A stretch of 64,000 nt of DNA from Flavobacterium proteolyticum (GTDB taxonomy: Bacteria > Bacteroidota > Bacteroidia > Flavobacteriales > Flavobacteriaceae): the NCBI RefSeq assembly GCF_015223105.1, contig NZ_JADFTZ010000002.1, positions 408,215 to 472,214 on the forward strand, given 5' to 3'. Positions 9,544 to 18,212 of the stretch are shown piece by piece (positions within the stretch are counted from its first letter, which is position 1; every line of letters starts with the position of its first letter). The notes below the pieces were generated by a model, which had not been told where the DNA came from, did no database searches, and worked only from the letters and a program-made list of their open reading frames with translations. The translations under genes and the position numbers were made by a program.

Positions 9544-10280
9544 ATGCAATTATTATAGATGATGAAGTTAGAGCTCGTGTTTCATTACAATTACTTTTGG
9601 AAGAATATTGCCCAAATATTAAAGTTATAGAACAATGCGAAACACTAGCTGAAGGTATCAAAGCAATCAATAAATTTAAACCAAATATCGTATTTTTAGA
9701 TATTGAAATGCCAGCACATAGCGGCTTAGAATTATTTGACTTTTTCAACGAAGAAGAAATTGACTTTTCGGTAATATTTACTACAGCTTATAGTCAATAC
9801 GCAATAAAAGCGTTTAAATTTTCAGCAATTGATTATTTGCTTAAACCCATTCATCCTGAAGAGCTTGTAGAGGCTGTAAAACGTTTTGAAAAAATTAAAT
9901 CGCAAAACATCAAAATACTTAAAGAAAATTTAGACCAAAACAAATTAAACAAAATTGCTGTTCCAACAGGTAATAGCATTTTATTCTTAGAAACCGACCA
10001 AATTTTATATGTAAAAGGCGAAGGTTCTTATTGCGAAATTGTCTTATTAAATGGCGAAAAGATAATATGTAGTCGCTATTTAAAAAATTTCGAAGACATA
10101 CTTTCAAATTACAGTAACTTTTTACGGGTACAAAAATCATATATTGCCAATCTAAACTATGTTTCTGTTTACAATAAATCTGATGGTGGAAATTTAGAAT
10201 TTAATAATAAAACTTGCATCCCAATTTCGCTAGATAAAGTAGATTTTATAATGGAAAAAATCACCTTAATTAAACGATAA
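9534..10280 (+). CDS. LytTR-family response regulator (module 1)
   Basis: The protein has 248 residues: a receiver domain (about 3-120, acidic pair at residues 9-10, phospho-acceptor Asp56 in VFLDIEMP, and the switch region TTAYSQYAIKAF) and a C-terminal LytTR DNA-binding domain (about 145-245, with VKGEGSYCEI and VQKSYIANL). It overlaps the kinase gene by 10 bases and is surely co-translated. LytTR proteins bind pairs of short direct repeats near promoters; the likely target is the divergent cargo promoter at 6527-6687, which is inference. Confidence 0.93.
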   Translation: MEINAIIIDDEVRARVSLQLLLEEYCPNIKVIEQCETLAEGIKAINKFKPNIVFLDIEMPAHSGLELFDFFNEEEIDFSVIFTTAYSQYAIKAFKFSAIDYLLKPIHPEELVEAVKRFEKIKSQNIKILKENLDQNKLNKIAVPTGNSILFLETDQILYVKGEGSYCEIVLLNGEKIICSRYLKNFEDILSNYSNFLRVQKSYIANLNYVSVYNKSDGGNLEFNNKTCIPISLDKVDFIMEKITLIKR

Positions 10281-10361
10281 TATAGCTAATTTTTAAAAAT
10301 TAGCATGTTGTTATTCATAAAATTTATAAAAAACACTTTTTTCATATATATTATTTATTGT

Positions 10362-10387
10362 AAAGAGGGAATTTCTTCCCTCTTTTT
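10362..10387. terminator. Bidirectional terminator between modules 1 and 2
   Basis: It has the same 10-base arms (AAAGAGGGAA and TTCCCTCTTT) and the same loop as the hairpin at 4853-4878. It separates the convergent module 1 regulator gene (plus) and module 2 micropeptide (minus). On the minus strand the loop is GAAA. Confidence 0.85.
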
Positions 10388-10400
10388 CATTCTATTATAA

Positions 10401-10487
10401 TTATATTAAATTAAAAATTATTAAAAACAGTGATAAATACAAAACTGTTAAGGTTAATTCTAACCGATATTTAGTAATTATTTTCAT
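10401..10487 (-). CDS. KYRLEL membrane micropeptide, module 2 (28 aa)
   Basis: The 28-codon ORF begins 4 bases after the TAG of the upstream type IX cargo gene and ends 13 bases before a terminator. The peptide starts MKIITKYRLEL, has Tyr17 and a hydrophobic tail to Ile28. Aligned without gaps to the peptide at 4890-4979, it keeps KYRLELTLTV and Tyr17, and the codons for Lys2, Arg8, Thr12, Leu13, Val15 and three later Leu/Ile residues differ only synonymously. That pattern, the coupled position and the shared terminator make a real gene more likely than chance. Predicted to be an N-in single-span membrane peptide; role unknown. Confidence 0.75.
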   Translation of the reverse strand: MKIITKYRLELTLTVLYLSLFLIIFNLI

Positions 10488-10491
10488 AGGA

Positions 10492-11907
10492 CTAATTTTT
10501 AACAAATTTCTGAGTACTTGTAACCCCATTTACATCTGTAATTTTTACAAGATAAACGCCTTGATTTAATGAATTTACAGAAAAACTTTTCATTGTAGAC
10601 TGCATTACTAATTGACCTTGTAATGAATACACTTCTATATTTCTTATATCTGAATCCAATTCAATATTCAAAATATCAGAAGCTGGATTTGGATATAATG
10701 AGAATTTTAATCTTGTATTAAAATTCTCATTTGATAACGTTGTATTACCTAACAACCTTGTAATATAATGAGAAATATTACCCCTGTAAGTTGTATACAT
10801 GCCTCCAACAAGAATATTACCACTCGAGTTAATAGCAAATGAATTAACAACAGTGCCGTTAAATCCTCCTAAACTATTAAAAGTTGCATCTTTTGTTCCG
10901 TCAGTATTTAGTCTAATAATTTTATTGTTTGGAGAATTCCCATTATAATCTGAAAATTGGCCTCCAACTAACATTTTGCCATCTGCTTGTTTTAAAACTG
11001 CGATAACCGGGGCATTAAAGCCTGTTCCTATCATATAGGTACTATCTCTAGTACCATCAGTATTTAAGCGGATAATTCTTCTTGATTGCACTCCATTATA
11101 TATTGTAAAATCTCCTCCTACAACAATTTTTCCATCATTTTGGATAGAAATAGCTTTAACACCAACACTAGCTGCTGGAGTAAAACCTGTTCCTACATTA
11201 AATGTAGTATCCTTAGTCCCATCTGCATTTAATCGTATCAGTGAATTTTGAACAACTCCATTATAATTAGAAAAATAGCCCCCTACAATTATTTTACCAT
11301 TTGGCTGAATTGCAAGTGACATAACCATTCCGTCAAAGCCTGTGCCAATAGAAAAAGTAGTATCTTTTGTTCCATTTGTATTTAATCGAACTAAACTCGA
11401 TTGAGTCAATCCATTAAAATTGGTAAAATTACCTCCTACTAAAATTTTACCATCACTCTGTAAAGTAATTGCATATACAGAAGTATTAAATCCTGTACCA
11501 ATGTTAAAAGTTGTATCTTTGGTTCCGTCTGAATTTAATCTAACTAGATAATTTTGAGCACTTCCGTTAAAAGAATTAAAATCACCACCAACTAAAATTT
11601 TACCATCAGGTTGCACAAAAACAACTTTAACTTCATGACTAAATCCAGATCCTGTATTAAAACTTGTATCAGTTGTACCATTAGAATTAAACCTAGCTAA
11701 ATGATTAATTGCTGTACTATTAGCAAAAGTAAAAAAACCGCCCGCAAACATTTTACCGTCAGTCTGATTGGCTACAGAATTTACTGTTATTCCTGCACCA
11801 GGGGGAGCAATTCCATTAATAAATGGCAAGTCTACGTCAGCATCATTTTGTGCAAGCATTATGTTTACTTGCAAAAGAATCATCAGAGTGATAAATATTT
11901 TTTTCAT
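10492..11907 (-). CDS. Secreted delta-60 repeat beta-propeller protein with type IX tail (module 2 cargo)
   Basis: The 471-residue protein has a signal peptide (to about residue 19), then roughly seven repeats of about 50 residues of the form RLNxDGTKDTTFNxGTGF...DGKILVGGxF, which is the delta-60 / DUF5122 propeller repeat. The C-terminus is a type A sorting domain with YPNPASDILNIELDSD and IEVYSLQGQ. It is the second gene of an operon, 26 bases after the LamG cargo gene, and is followed after 4 bases by a micropeptide gene. A surface or secreted propeller is the structural expectation; the ligand is unknown. Confidence 0.87.
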   Translation of the reverse strand: MKKIFITLMILLQVNIMLAQNDADVDLPFINGIAPPGAGITVNSVANQTDGKMFAGGFFTFANSTAINHLARFNSNGTTDTSFNTGSGFSHEVKVVFVQPDGKILVGGDFNSFNGSAQNYLVRLNSDGTKDTTFNIGTGFNTSVYAITLQSDGKILVGGNFTNFNGLTQSSLVRLNTNGTKDTTFSIGTGFDGMVMSLAIQPNGKIIVGGYFSNYNGVVQNSLIRLNADGTKDTTFNVGTGFTPAASVGVKAISIQNDGKIVVGGDFTIYNGVQSRRIIRLNTDGTRDSTYMIGTGFNAPVIAVLKQADGKMLVGGQFSDYNGNSPNNKIIRLNTDGTKDATFNSLGGFNGTVVNSFAINSSGNILVGGMYTTYRGNISHYITRLLGNTTLSNENFNTRLKFSLYPNPASDILNIELDSDIRNIEVYSLQGQLVMQSTMKSFSVNSLNQGVYLVKITDVNGVTSTQKFVKN

Positions 11908-11933
11908 AATTTAAATTTTAATTAATTTTTTTA

Positions 11934-13841
11934 CTAATTTTTTATTAATTTTTGTATACTAATTTTCCCTTCAACATCTTCTATTTTAATCACATATATT
12001 CCGCTAGATAGACTTGAGATATTTAATTGCTTTTCTGTCGACGAAAGCACTGTTTGTCCTTGTAAAGAATATACTTCAATCAATTTAATTTCTTCTTCAG
12101 TTTCTAAAGTGACCCAATCATTCGCAGGATTTGGATACATACTGAATTTTAAAGCTGAGTTATGACTTTCTGAAGTAAGTGGAGCGTTTGTATTATCTTT
12201 TACTGCATTAATCTCTGTTCCATCTAATACTCTATTGTAAATGTAAAACTCATCAATATAGCCTTTAAAATATTTAACAGCCGAGCCACCTCCTCCAATG
12301 TAAAAATCAGTATTAAATTTATACAAAACTGGTACATTCGCTATTGGAGAAAATCCACCTTGTAAAACGCCATCAACATATAATTCTATTTGCTTGTTAT
12401 TTGTGGTACCCGATTTGTGCACTAATGCAATGTGTTTCCATGTCCCATTGATGTTTGTTACAGTGGTGTTACCTGTATTAAATGTTGTTGCATTAATTGC
12501 ATATCCTTTAGTCAGAGAAGCATAGCCCGTATTTTGTTGTTGCCTAACGAAACCAGAACCAAACATTTCAAAATGAGTAGGAAAAGTCATGCTTGATGAA
12601 TTTGCTTGTGAATTTACCCAATAACAAATTGTAAACTCTGTACCATCTAATGCTGTATTTAATGAAGAAGTATTAACCAGCTGTTGCTGTAAAGCAGGTT
12701 CAAATCTTGCTCCTAAACCTACCTTTCCTCCTACTCCGTCCAATATTGGCGCTGAGGCAGACTGTGTTAAATTGTGTAAACCATTATGACTATTAAAATT
12801 TTCAAAACCATAATACGCTACTAATCCATTAGTTATACTTGATGATGCTGCAGTTGTGGTAAACGTATACGTTATCGGAGTAATTGTTGTACCTGAAGAA
12901 TTGGTAGATTCAATTTTATAATAATACGTTGTACTTGGAGTTAAACCGACTAAAGTTTCTGAAAAAACGGCAGTTGTGGTTGTACTTGGGCAATTGTAAG
13001 TAAGATTCAAATTTGAAGAATTAGTGCCATAACGAATTACAGTTGTAGCATTTGCACCATTGGCGTTAATTCCATAGCCAATTGTTGCAGAGTTAGATGT
13101 AATATTTGAGGTAGTAATAGAACTAATTGTTGGTGCTGTTACAGTTGGATTATTTTCTGTATAAATTTGATTTATTTGTGTTGTATTTAACTCAGAATTA
13201 TACACTCTAAAGTCGTCTAAAGCACCATTAAAACTTGAACTACTTGAAAAAATATAATTACCAATTGTAAACGTATCTAATTGAATATTTCGAAAAGGAG
13301 CAGTAGTATTATAAATCAACGCACCATTTCTATAAACTTTTGTAACAGAACCACCTGAGCCAGGCGCTGTTGTTACAACATAATGATACCAAGTATTAAT
13401 AAATGTAAAATGATTAACAGATAATGATACTGTTCCACTTGGTTGCCTTATTGCTATACCCGATGAAGATGTAGAACTGTTGCTAACATACTCCTGAAAA
13501 CCAATTGCTCCATAAGAAGAATTCGTTCCATAACCAAAAATATCATTTGTAGCTACAGCGTTATACTTTACCCAAAACGAAACAGATAAAGTTGCGTTTC
13601 CTGTAGGTAAATTTGTCATTGAATTACTCCATAGTACATTATTGGCAGCAAAATTAATAGCCGCATTGGCATTCCCAAATCTGTCAGCAACATAAGTTAC
13701 TGGGTCACCTAAATTTGATAATATAACTGTGTTTCCTACATTAGCAATTGAATTATCGAAATTAAACTGACACAGTGGAGTTTGTCCATAAAAGCTTGTG
13801 GAGACTAACAAAATCGTAACTAAATGTAATAATTTTTTCAT
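11934..13841 (-). CDS. Secreted double-LamG/FN3 protein with type IX tail (module 2 cargo)
   Basis: The 635-residue protein has a signal peptide (MKKLLHLVTILLVSTSFYG), a first LamG-like domain (about 24-230, with ALDDFRVYNSELN), one FN3-like domain (about 235-330), a second LamG-like domain (about 338-550, with GYIDEFYIYNRVLDG) and a type A sorting tail (YPNPANDWVTLE, IEVYSLQGQTVLSSTEKQ). The tail is nearly the same as that of the module 1 cargo, so the two operons share ancestry. It is divergent from the module 2 kinase. Adhesin-like or glycan-binding roles are inferred from LamG domains only. Confidence 0.86.
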   Translation of the reverse strand: MKKLLHLVTILLVSTSFYGQTPLCQFNFDNSIANVGNTVILSNLGDPVTYVADRFGNANAAINFAANNVLWSNSMTNLPTGNATLSVSFWVKYNAVATNDIFGYGTNSSYGAIGFQEYVSNSSTSSSGIAIRQPSGTVSLSVNHFTFINTWYHYVVTTAPGSGGSVTKVYRNGALIYNTTAPFRNIQLDTFTIGNYIFSSSSSFNGALDDFRVYNSELNTTQINQIYTENNPTVTAPTISSITTSNITSNSATIGYGINANGANATTVIRYGTNSSNLNLTYNCPSTTTTAVFSETLVGLTPSTTYYYKIESTNSSGTTITPITYTFTTTAASSSITNGLVAYYGFENFNSHNGLHNLTQSASAPILDGVGGKVGLGARFEPALQQQLVNTSSLNTALDGTEFTICYWVNSQANSSSMTFPTHFEMFGSGFVRQQQNTGYASLTKGYAINATTFNTGNTTVTNINGTWKHIALVHKSGTTNNKQIELYVDGVLQGGFSPIANVPVLYKFNTDFYIGGGGSAVKYFKGYIDEFYIYNRVLDGTEINAVKDNTNAPLTSESHNSALKFSMYPNPANDWVTLETEEEIKLIEVYSLQGQTVLSSTEKQLNISSLSSGIYVIKIEDVEGKISIQKLIKN

Positions 13842-13861
13842 ATTTTATTTTTAATTCTTAT

Positions 13862-13917
13862 CAAAAGTATTTTCAAAAAAAGGTATTACAATTTTCAAGT
13901 TTGTAAAAACCCACTTT
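13862..13917 (-). promoter_or_regulatory. Module 2 cargo promoter with upstream half-sites
   Basis: On the minus strand TTG (13891-13889), 19 bases, then TACTTTTG (13869-13862) is a full match to the TTG-N17-23-TAnnTTTG consensus, 20 bases before the cargo ATG. Just upstream on the same strand is AAAGTGGG (about 13917-13910), and GAAAATTG overlaps the TTG, about two helical turns apart. AAAGTGG also occurs three times in the module 3 control region, so it is a candidate LytTR half-site. Confidence 0.5.
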
Positions 13918-13955
13918 GAGTTTGTTTAGCTGTTTTTTTTAAAAGAACATAGTTA

Positions 13956-13963
13956 TACATTTG
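13956..13963 (+). promoter_or_regulatory. Probable -7 element of module 2 sensor kinase
   Basis: TACATTTG fits TAnnTTTG, 24 bases before the preferred ATG at 13988. The identical octamer precedes the module 3 kinase. No well-spaced upstream TTG. Confidence 0.45.
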
Positions 13964-13987
13964 TAAACAAGAAATTTGAACGCAATA

Positions 13988-16837
13988 ATGCACAATCACA
14001 AGTCAATTCTACTACTACTTTTAATTGTAACCTATAATTTATCAGGACAAAATCCGTACTTCAATAAAATTGATAAGTCGACAGGATTACCAAGTAATAC
14101 GATTTACGACATTACACAAGACCAAAAAGGGTTTATGTGGTTTGCAACTAATGAAGGTGTATGTAAATATGATGGAGTTTCATTTTCTAACTTAAGCACA
14201 AAAAAAGTTACTTCAAAAGCTGGTTCAAGTTTAGTTGTAGACAACAACAATACTATATACTATTGTAATTTTGATGGATATATTTACTATAATAAAAATG
14301 AAATATTAGAACCCGTCCCTCAAAATCAACCTTTAGGTTATAGTCCAATTGGAATTTTAAACAACAAAATCTTAACTACTGAAAAAAATAATATTATTGT
14401 TTATGACATTAATGATTTGAAAATCATTAAAAAATTCGCATTTAATCATAACACCTTTGTTACCTCAACAAGAGGCGATAATTGTTATTATATTCTAAGT
14501 GATTGTCTTTATAAAATTGATCAAAATTTAAAGATTGAAAAAATAAAACTTCCAGAAGAATTAAATAATATAAGTGAAGCTAAATTATTAAAATACGGAA
14601 ATGGAAAACTATATTTTTTTAATAAGTACAGACAATCTTATTTCATTTTTGAAAAGGGTTCTTTCAAAAAACATTATTTACCTATTCCAGAAAACATCAT
14701 ACAAAATATTGCATTTGTTGATAATCAGATTTGGTTATGTACAACAAATGGAATTTTTAAATTAAATGATAAAAATGATGTTGAACATTGGTTTAAAAAT
14801 CATAACATATCTTATTTTTTCAAAGACAGTTTTCAAAATTATTGGATTTCAACTTTAAATGAGGGTTTGTTTTTAATACCTAATTTAAACACCAAGCTTT
14901 ATCAATTTCCAGAGACAATTTCTCAATTTGACTTCTTAGAAGACAAACTTCTTATAGGAACAGTAAATAACTCTATTTACTCTTTTGATTTAACCCTTCA
15001 TAAACAACAAAAAATACATAAGGATCTCGATAATCATGAAATTTATTTATTAAAAAAAGTAAATGACTATTTTTTTGCAACTTCTTCACAATTTAGAGTT
15101 TACAACAATAAAACAAAATTAATTCTAGAAAAAAAAGTAGCTGTAAAAAATATCATCCCTATTGACCACAAATACTTTGGAGTAGCTGCAAGTGGGTTTT
15201 GTGGGATTTTATGCTTCGACACAAAACTTAAGAGCGAATGGGACACTTTTTATAATATAAGAAAAAAAGAAAAAGACGTCTTAAATGAAGCTCGAATCGA
15301 GTCGAATATCAAAGCTAAATCAATAGCTTATAACCCTGTAAACAAAACTATATACATAAGCACTAACTTAGGAGTAATAACACAAACATTTCACGAAAAA
15401 AAAACACTTTTTTACAAAAATAAACCGCTCTACATTAATCATCTAAACACATGGAAGAATTACATTTTTGGAGTTAATGCAAACGGAAGTCTCATTCAAA
15501 TTGATAATCAAAACAAGATTAAAACGATTCCAATAACATCTGAAGAAATTAATAAAATCAAAATCATCAGAAATCATTTGTTTATAATTACCAAAAAAAA
15601 TATTCTTCTATATAATTTATCTAATAAAACTAAAATTGAAATATTAACAAACAATCAAGAATTTGATGTAACAGACATAGGGGAATTAAATAATCAAATC
15701 CTATTTGCTACAAAAAAAGGAATGATAGCCCAAAACCTTGAGGATATAAATTTAATACATAATCAAAAATTCATATTAAACCACATAACTATAAACGATG
15801 TAGATTACTCTCAATTACCTAAAACATTGAGTTTTGATCAAAATAATATAAAATTTAATTTCTCAGTTTTAAATTTTAGCACAAGTTATTCCAATGCGAT
15901 ATCATATAAAATCAATAATAACAAATGGTATACCTTAGAAAACAACAGTAGAAAATTAATTTTAAACGAACTTTCTCCTGGCACTTATCAACTTGAATTC
16001 AGAGTATACAATCCCTCTATTCAAAAATACGATCTATTAAGTTACACATTTGAAATAAAACCACCATTTTGGAAAACGCCTCTTTTTTTAAGTGCGCTCT
16101 TAGCATTCATTTTTATATTATGTTATTTAGTTTTTAAAAATCATGTCAAAAAAATTAATTTAAGAAACAAGGAGAAATTAGAAAAAGTTAACTTAGAAAA
16201 CGAACTAAACAAATCACGATTAACAGCTATAAAATCGCAAATGAATCCTCATTTCTTTTTTAATGCTCTAAATACAATCCAATCATATATCTTAACTAGG
16301 GATAATAAAAAAGCGTTGTATTATTTGAAGAAATTTTCAGTTTTGACACGAAATATATTAGAAACATCAGAAAAAGAATACATCTCATTAGAAGATGAAA
16401 TAAAAACTCTAGAATTATATCTTGAAATTGAAAAAGCACGATTTAATGAAAATGAATTTTTCTTTAATATTGAAACCCAAATATCTACACAAAAAGAATC
16501 AATAAAAGTACCCGCCATGCTTTTACAACCTTTTATTGAAAATGCAGTTAAACATGGCTTACTTCATAAAAATGGAATAAAAAAGATTGCAATTCAATTT
16601 AATCAACACAAAGAATATTTAACTATTTCAATAGAGGACAACGGCATTGGTAGAAAAAAAAGCCAAGAATTAAACCTACTAAAAAGGGGAAATCATATCT
16701 CTTTTGCTACCGAAGCATTGATGAAGAGAATTGAAATATTAAACCTAAACCAAAATAAAAAAATTAGTATTCAGTATACCGATATAGAGGACTCATTAGA
16801 AAGCGGCACTATTGTTACTATTCAAATACCTATTTAA
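13988..16837 (+). CDS. Propeller-sensor histidine kinase, LytS type (module 2)
   Basis: I chose the ATG at 13988, which opens the signal peptide MHNHKSILLLLLIVTYNLSG; a TTG 12 bases earlier is in frame but falls too near the promoter. The 949-residue architecture matches the module 1 kinase: periplasmic propeller (GLPSNTIYDITQDQKGFMWF), Y_Y_Y-like domain, one membrane span (about 697-717), NPHFFFNALN with His755, and an HATPase with PFIENAVKHG and DNGIG. Shared segments along the whole sensor (for example AASGFCG...SEWD) show that modules 1 and 2 arose by duplication and that the sensors have since diverged. The regulator gene begins one base after its stop. Confidence 0.92.
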   Translation: MHNHKSILLLLLIVTYNLSGQNPYFNKIDKSTGLPSNTIYDITQDQKGFMWFATNEGVCKYDGVSFSNLSTKKVTSKAGSSLVVDNNNTIYYCNFDGYIYYNKNEILEPVPQNQPLGYSPIGILNNKILTTEKNNIIVYDINDLKIIKKFAFNHNTFVTSTRGDNCYYILSDCLYKIDQNLKIEKIKLPEELNNISEAKLLKYGNGKLYFFNKYRQSYFIFEKGSFKKHYLPIPENIIQNIAFVDNQIWLCTTNGIFKLNDKNDVEHWFKNHNISYFFKDSFQNYWISTLNEGLFLIPNLNTKLYQFPETISQFDFLEDKLLIGTVNNSIYSFDLTLHKQQKIHKDLDNHEIYLLKKVNDYFFATSSQFRVYNNKTKLILEKKVAVKNIIPIDHKYFGVAASGFCGILCFDTKLKSEWDTFYNIRKKEKDVLNEARIESNIKAKSIAYNPVNKTIYISTNLGVITQTFHEKKTLFYKNKPLYINHLNTWKNYIFGVNANGSLIQIDNQNKIKTIPITSEEINKIKIIRNHLFIITKKNILLYNLSNKTKIEILTNNQEFDVTDIGELNNQILFATKKGMIAQNLEDINLIHNQKFILNHITINDVDYSQLPKTLSFDQNNIKFNFSVLNFSTSYSNAISYKINNNKWYTLENNSRKLILNELSPGTYQLEFRVYNPSIQKYDLLSYTFEIKPPFWKTPLFLSALLAFIFILCYLVFKNHVKKINLRNKEKLEKVNLENELNKSRLTAIKSQMNPHFFFNALNTIQSYILTRDNKKALYYLKKFSVLTRNILETSEKEYISLEDEIKTLELYLEIEKARFNENEFFFNIETQISTQKESIKVPAMLLQPFIENAVKHGLLHKNGIKKIAIQFNQHKEYLTISIEDNGIGRKKSQELNLLKRGNHISFATEALMKRIEILNLNQNKKISIQYTDIEDSLESGTIVTIQIPI

Positions 16838-16838
16838 G

Positions 16839-17585
16839 ATGACAGCAATTTTAATTGATGACGAACAAAGAGCTCGAGTTTCTCTTCGATATTTATTGAA
16901 CGAATATTGCCCTGAAGTTGAAATTTTGGAAGAATGTGAAAATTTATCCTCAGGTGTGAAAGCTATAATAAAGAAAAAACCCAATTTAGTGTTTTTAGAT
17001 ATTGAAATGCCAGGACATAGTGGCTTAGAACTTTTAGATTTTTTTGATGATGAAGACATTAAATTTCAAATTATATTTACTACCGCTTATAATGAATTCG
17101 CTCTTAAAGCTTTTAAACTTTCTGCAGTAGATTATTTATTAAAACCTATAGACGAGTTATTATTACAAGATGCAGTAAAAAGAGCAAGTAAGATTATAAA
17201 CACAAAACATAGCTATGAAATTTTAAAAGAAAATATCTTATCTAAATCCATAGGAAAAATTGCTATTCCTTCAGGAAGTTCCTTACTCTTCATTGAAACA
17301 AAAAATATTTTATATATAAGAGGCGACGGCTCATATACGGTTGTAGTTTTAAAAAATGGCACAAAACATACCGTAAGCAGAAACTTAAAAAACTTTGAAG
17401 AAACCATAGAAGACCAACCAGAATTAATTAGAATTCATAAATCATATATTGTCAACGTTAATGAAATTGTTTCATATACAAAATCGGAAGGCGGAAGCAT
17501 TGAATTAACCAATAAAGAACATTTACCAATTACAAACGAGAAAGTTGAAAAAATAATAGATTTGATAAAAGTTGTAAAGAGATAA
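16839..17585 (+). CDS. LytTR-family response regulator (module 2)
   Basis: The ATG at 16839, one base after the kinase stop, opens directly into the receiver (MTAILIDDEQRARVSL); an in-frame ATG upstream lies inside the kinase gene and is not used. The 248-residue protein has phospho-acceptor Asp54 in VFLDIEMPGHSG, the switch region TTAYNEFALKAF and a LytTR domain with IRGDGSYTVV and IHKSYIVNV. It is a close paralogue of the module 1 regulator. Its gene ends the operon; the next gene has its own promoter. Confidence 0.93.
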   Translation: MTAILIDDEQRARVSLRYLLNEYCPEVEILEECENLSSGVKAIIKKKPNLVFLDIEMPGHSGLELLDFFDDEDIKFQIIFTTAYNEFALKAFKLSAVDYLLKPIDELLLQDAVKRASKIINTKHSYEILKENILSKSIGKIAIPSGSSLLFIETKNILYIRGDGSYTVVVLKNGTKHTVSRNLKNFEETIEDQPELIRIHKSYIVNVNEIVSYTKSEGGSIELTNKEHLPITNEKVEKIIDLIKVVKR

Positions 17586-17604
17586 TTCAGAAAATTGACC
17601 AATA

Positions 17605-17637
17605 TTGATATAATAAACTGTCTTTATATTACTTTTG
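17605..17637 (+). promoter_or_regulatory. Promoter of the methyltransferase gene
   Basis: TTG (17605-17607), 22 bases, then TACTTTTG (17630-17637) matches both parts of the Flavobacterium consensus, 26 bases before the start at 17664. Confidence 0.6.
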
Positions 17638-17663
17638 CTAAAACAATATTCAAAAGTTAATTA

Positions 17664-18197
17664 ATGTACGAAAAAACATACCCGAGTAAACGATTTAATA
17701 TCACTTTAGATTTTCTAAAAAAACACATTAAAACGTCTGAAACCATTTTTGATTTAGGCGTTCCAAATCCTTTTTCAAAAATTATGGTAGATAATGGTTA
17801 TGCTGTTATCAATACTAAAGGAGAAGACATTGACAACGACCAATCGGCGCTTCAAACTGAGAATTACGATGTGTTTACGGGTTTTGAAATTTTCGAACAT
17901 TTACTAAATCCATACACTGTTTTACAAAACGTAAAAGCGGATAAAATTTTGATTTCGATTCCTTTACGTTTGTGGTTTTCTTCTGCGTATAGAAGTAAAA
18001 CCGATATGTGGGACAGACATTATCACGAATTTGAAGATTGGCAATTGGATTGGCTTTTGGAAAAAGCTGGTTTTAAAATTGTAGACCGAGTGAAATTTAC
18101 ACATCCAGTTAAGAAATTAGGTTTTAGACCATTGTTGAGATGGTTTACTCCGAGATATTATTTGGTTTACGCCGAAAGAGTGAAAAGTGACAAGTAA
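17664..18197 (+). CDS. Class I SAM-dependent methyltransferase-like protein
   Basis: The 177-residue protein resembles a compact Rossmann methyltransferase: a glycine-containing first strand (TIFDLGVPNPFSKIM), an acidic second-strand position (NTKGEDIDND) and a YDVFTGFEIFEHLLNP segment like the motif ahead of strand 4. The first motif is degenerate compared with DxGxGxG, so SAM binding is not certain. It is followed after 15 bases by a glycosyltransferase, and together they may modify a surface glycan or lipid, which is inference from context. Confidence 0.65.
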   Translation: MYEKTYPSKRFNITLDFLKKHIKTSETIFDLGVPNPFSKIMVDNGYAVINTKGEDIDNDQSALQTENYDVFTGFEIFEHLLNPYTVLQNVKADKILISIPLRLWFSSAYRSKTDMWDRHYHEFEDWQLDWLLEKAGFKIVDRVKFTHPVKKLGFRPLLRWFTPRYYLVYAERVKSDK

Positions 18198-18212
18198 AAA
18201 GTGATAAATCAA

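Noticed and set aside
16812..16838. Earlier start of the module 2 regulator inside the kinase gene
   Set aside because: The nine extra residues are not part of the receiver fold, and the ATG at 16839 is one base after the kinase stop.
6688..17585. Polysaccharide-utilisation locus with a hybrid two-component sensor
   Set aside because: The propeller sensors resemble those of hybrid systems, but there is no SusC/SusD pair or glycoside hydrolase nearby, and the kinases lack fused receiver and AraC domains.
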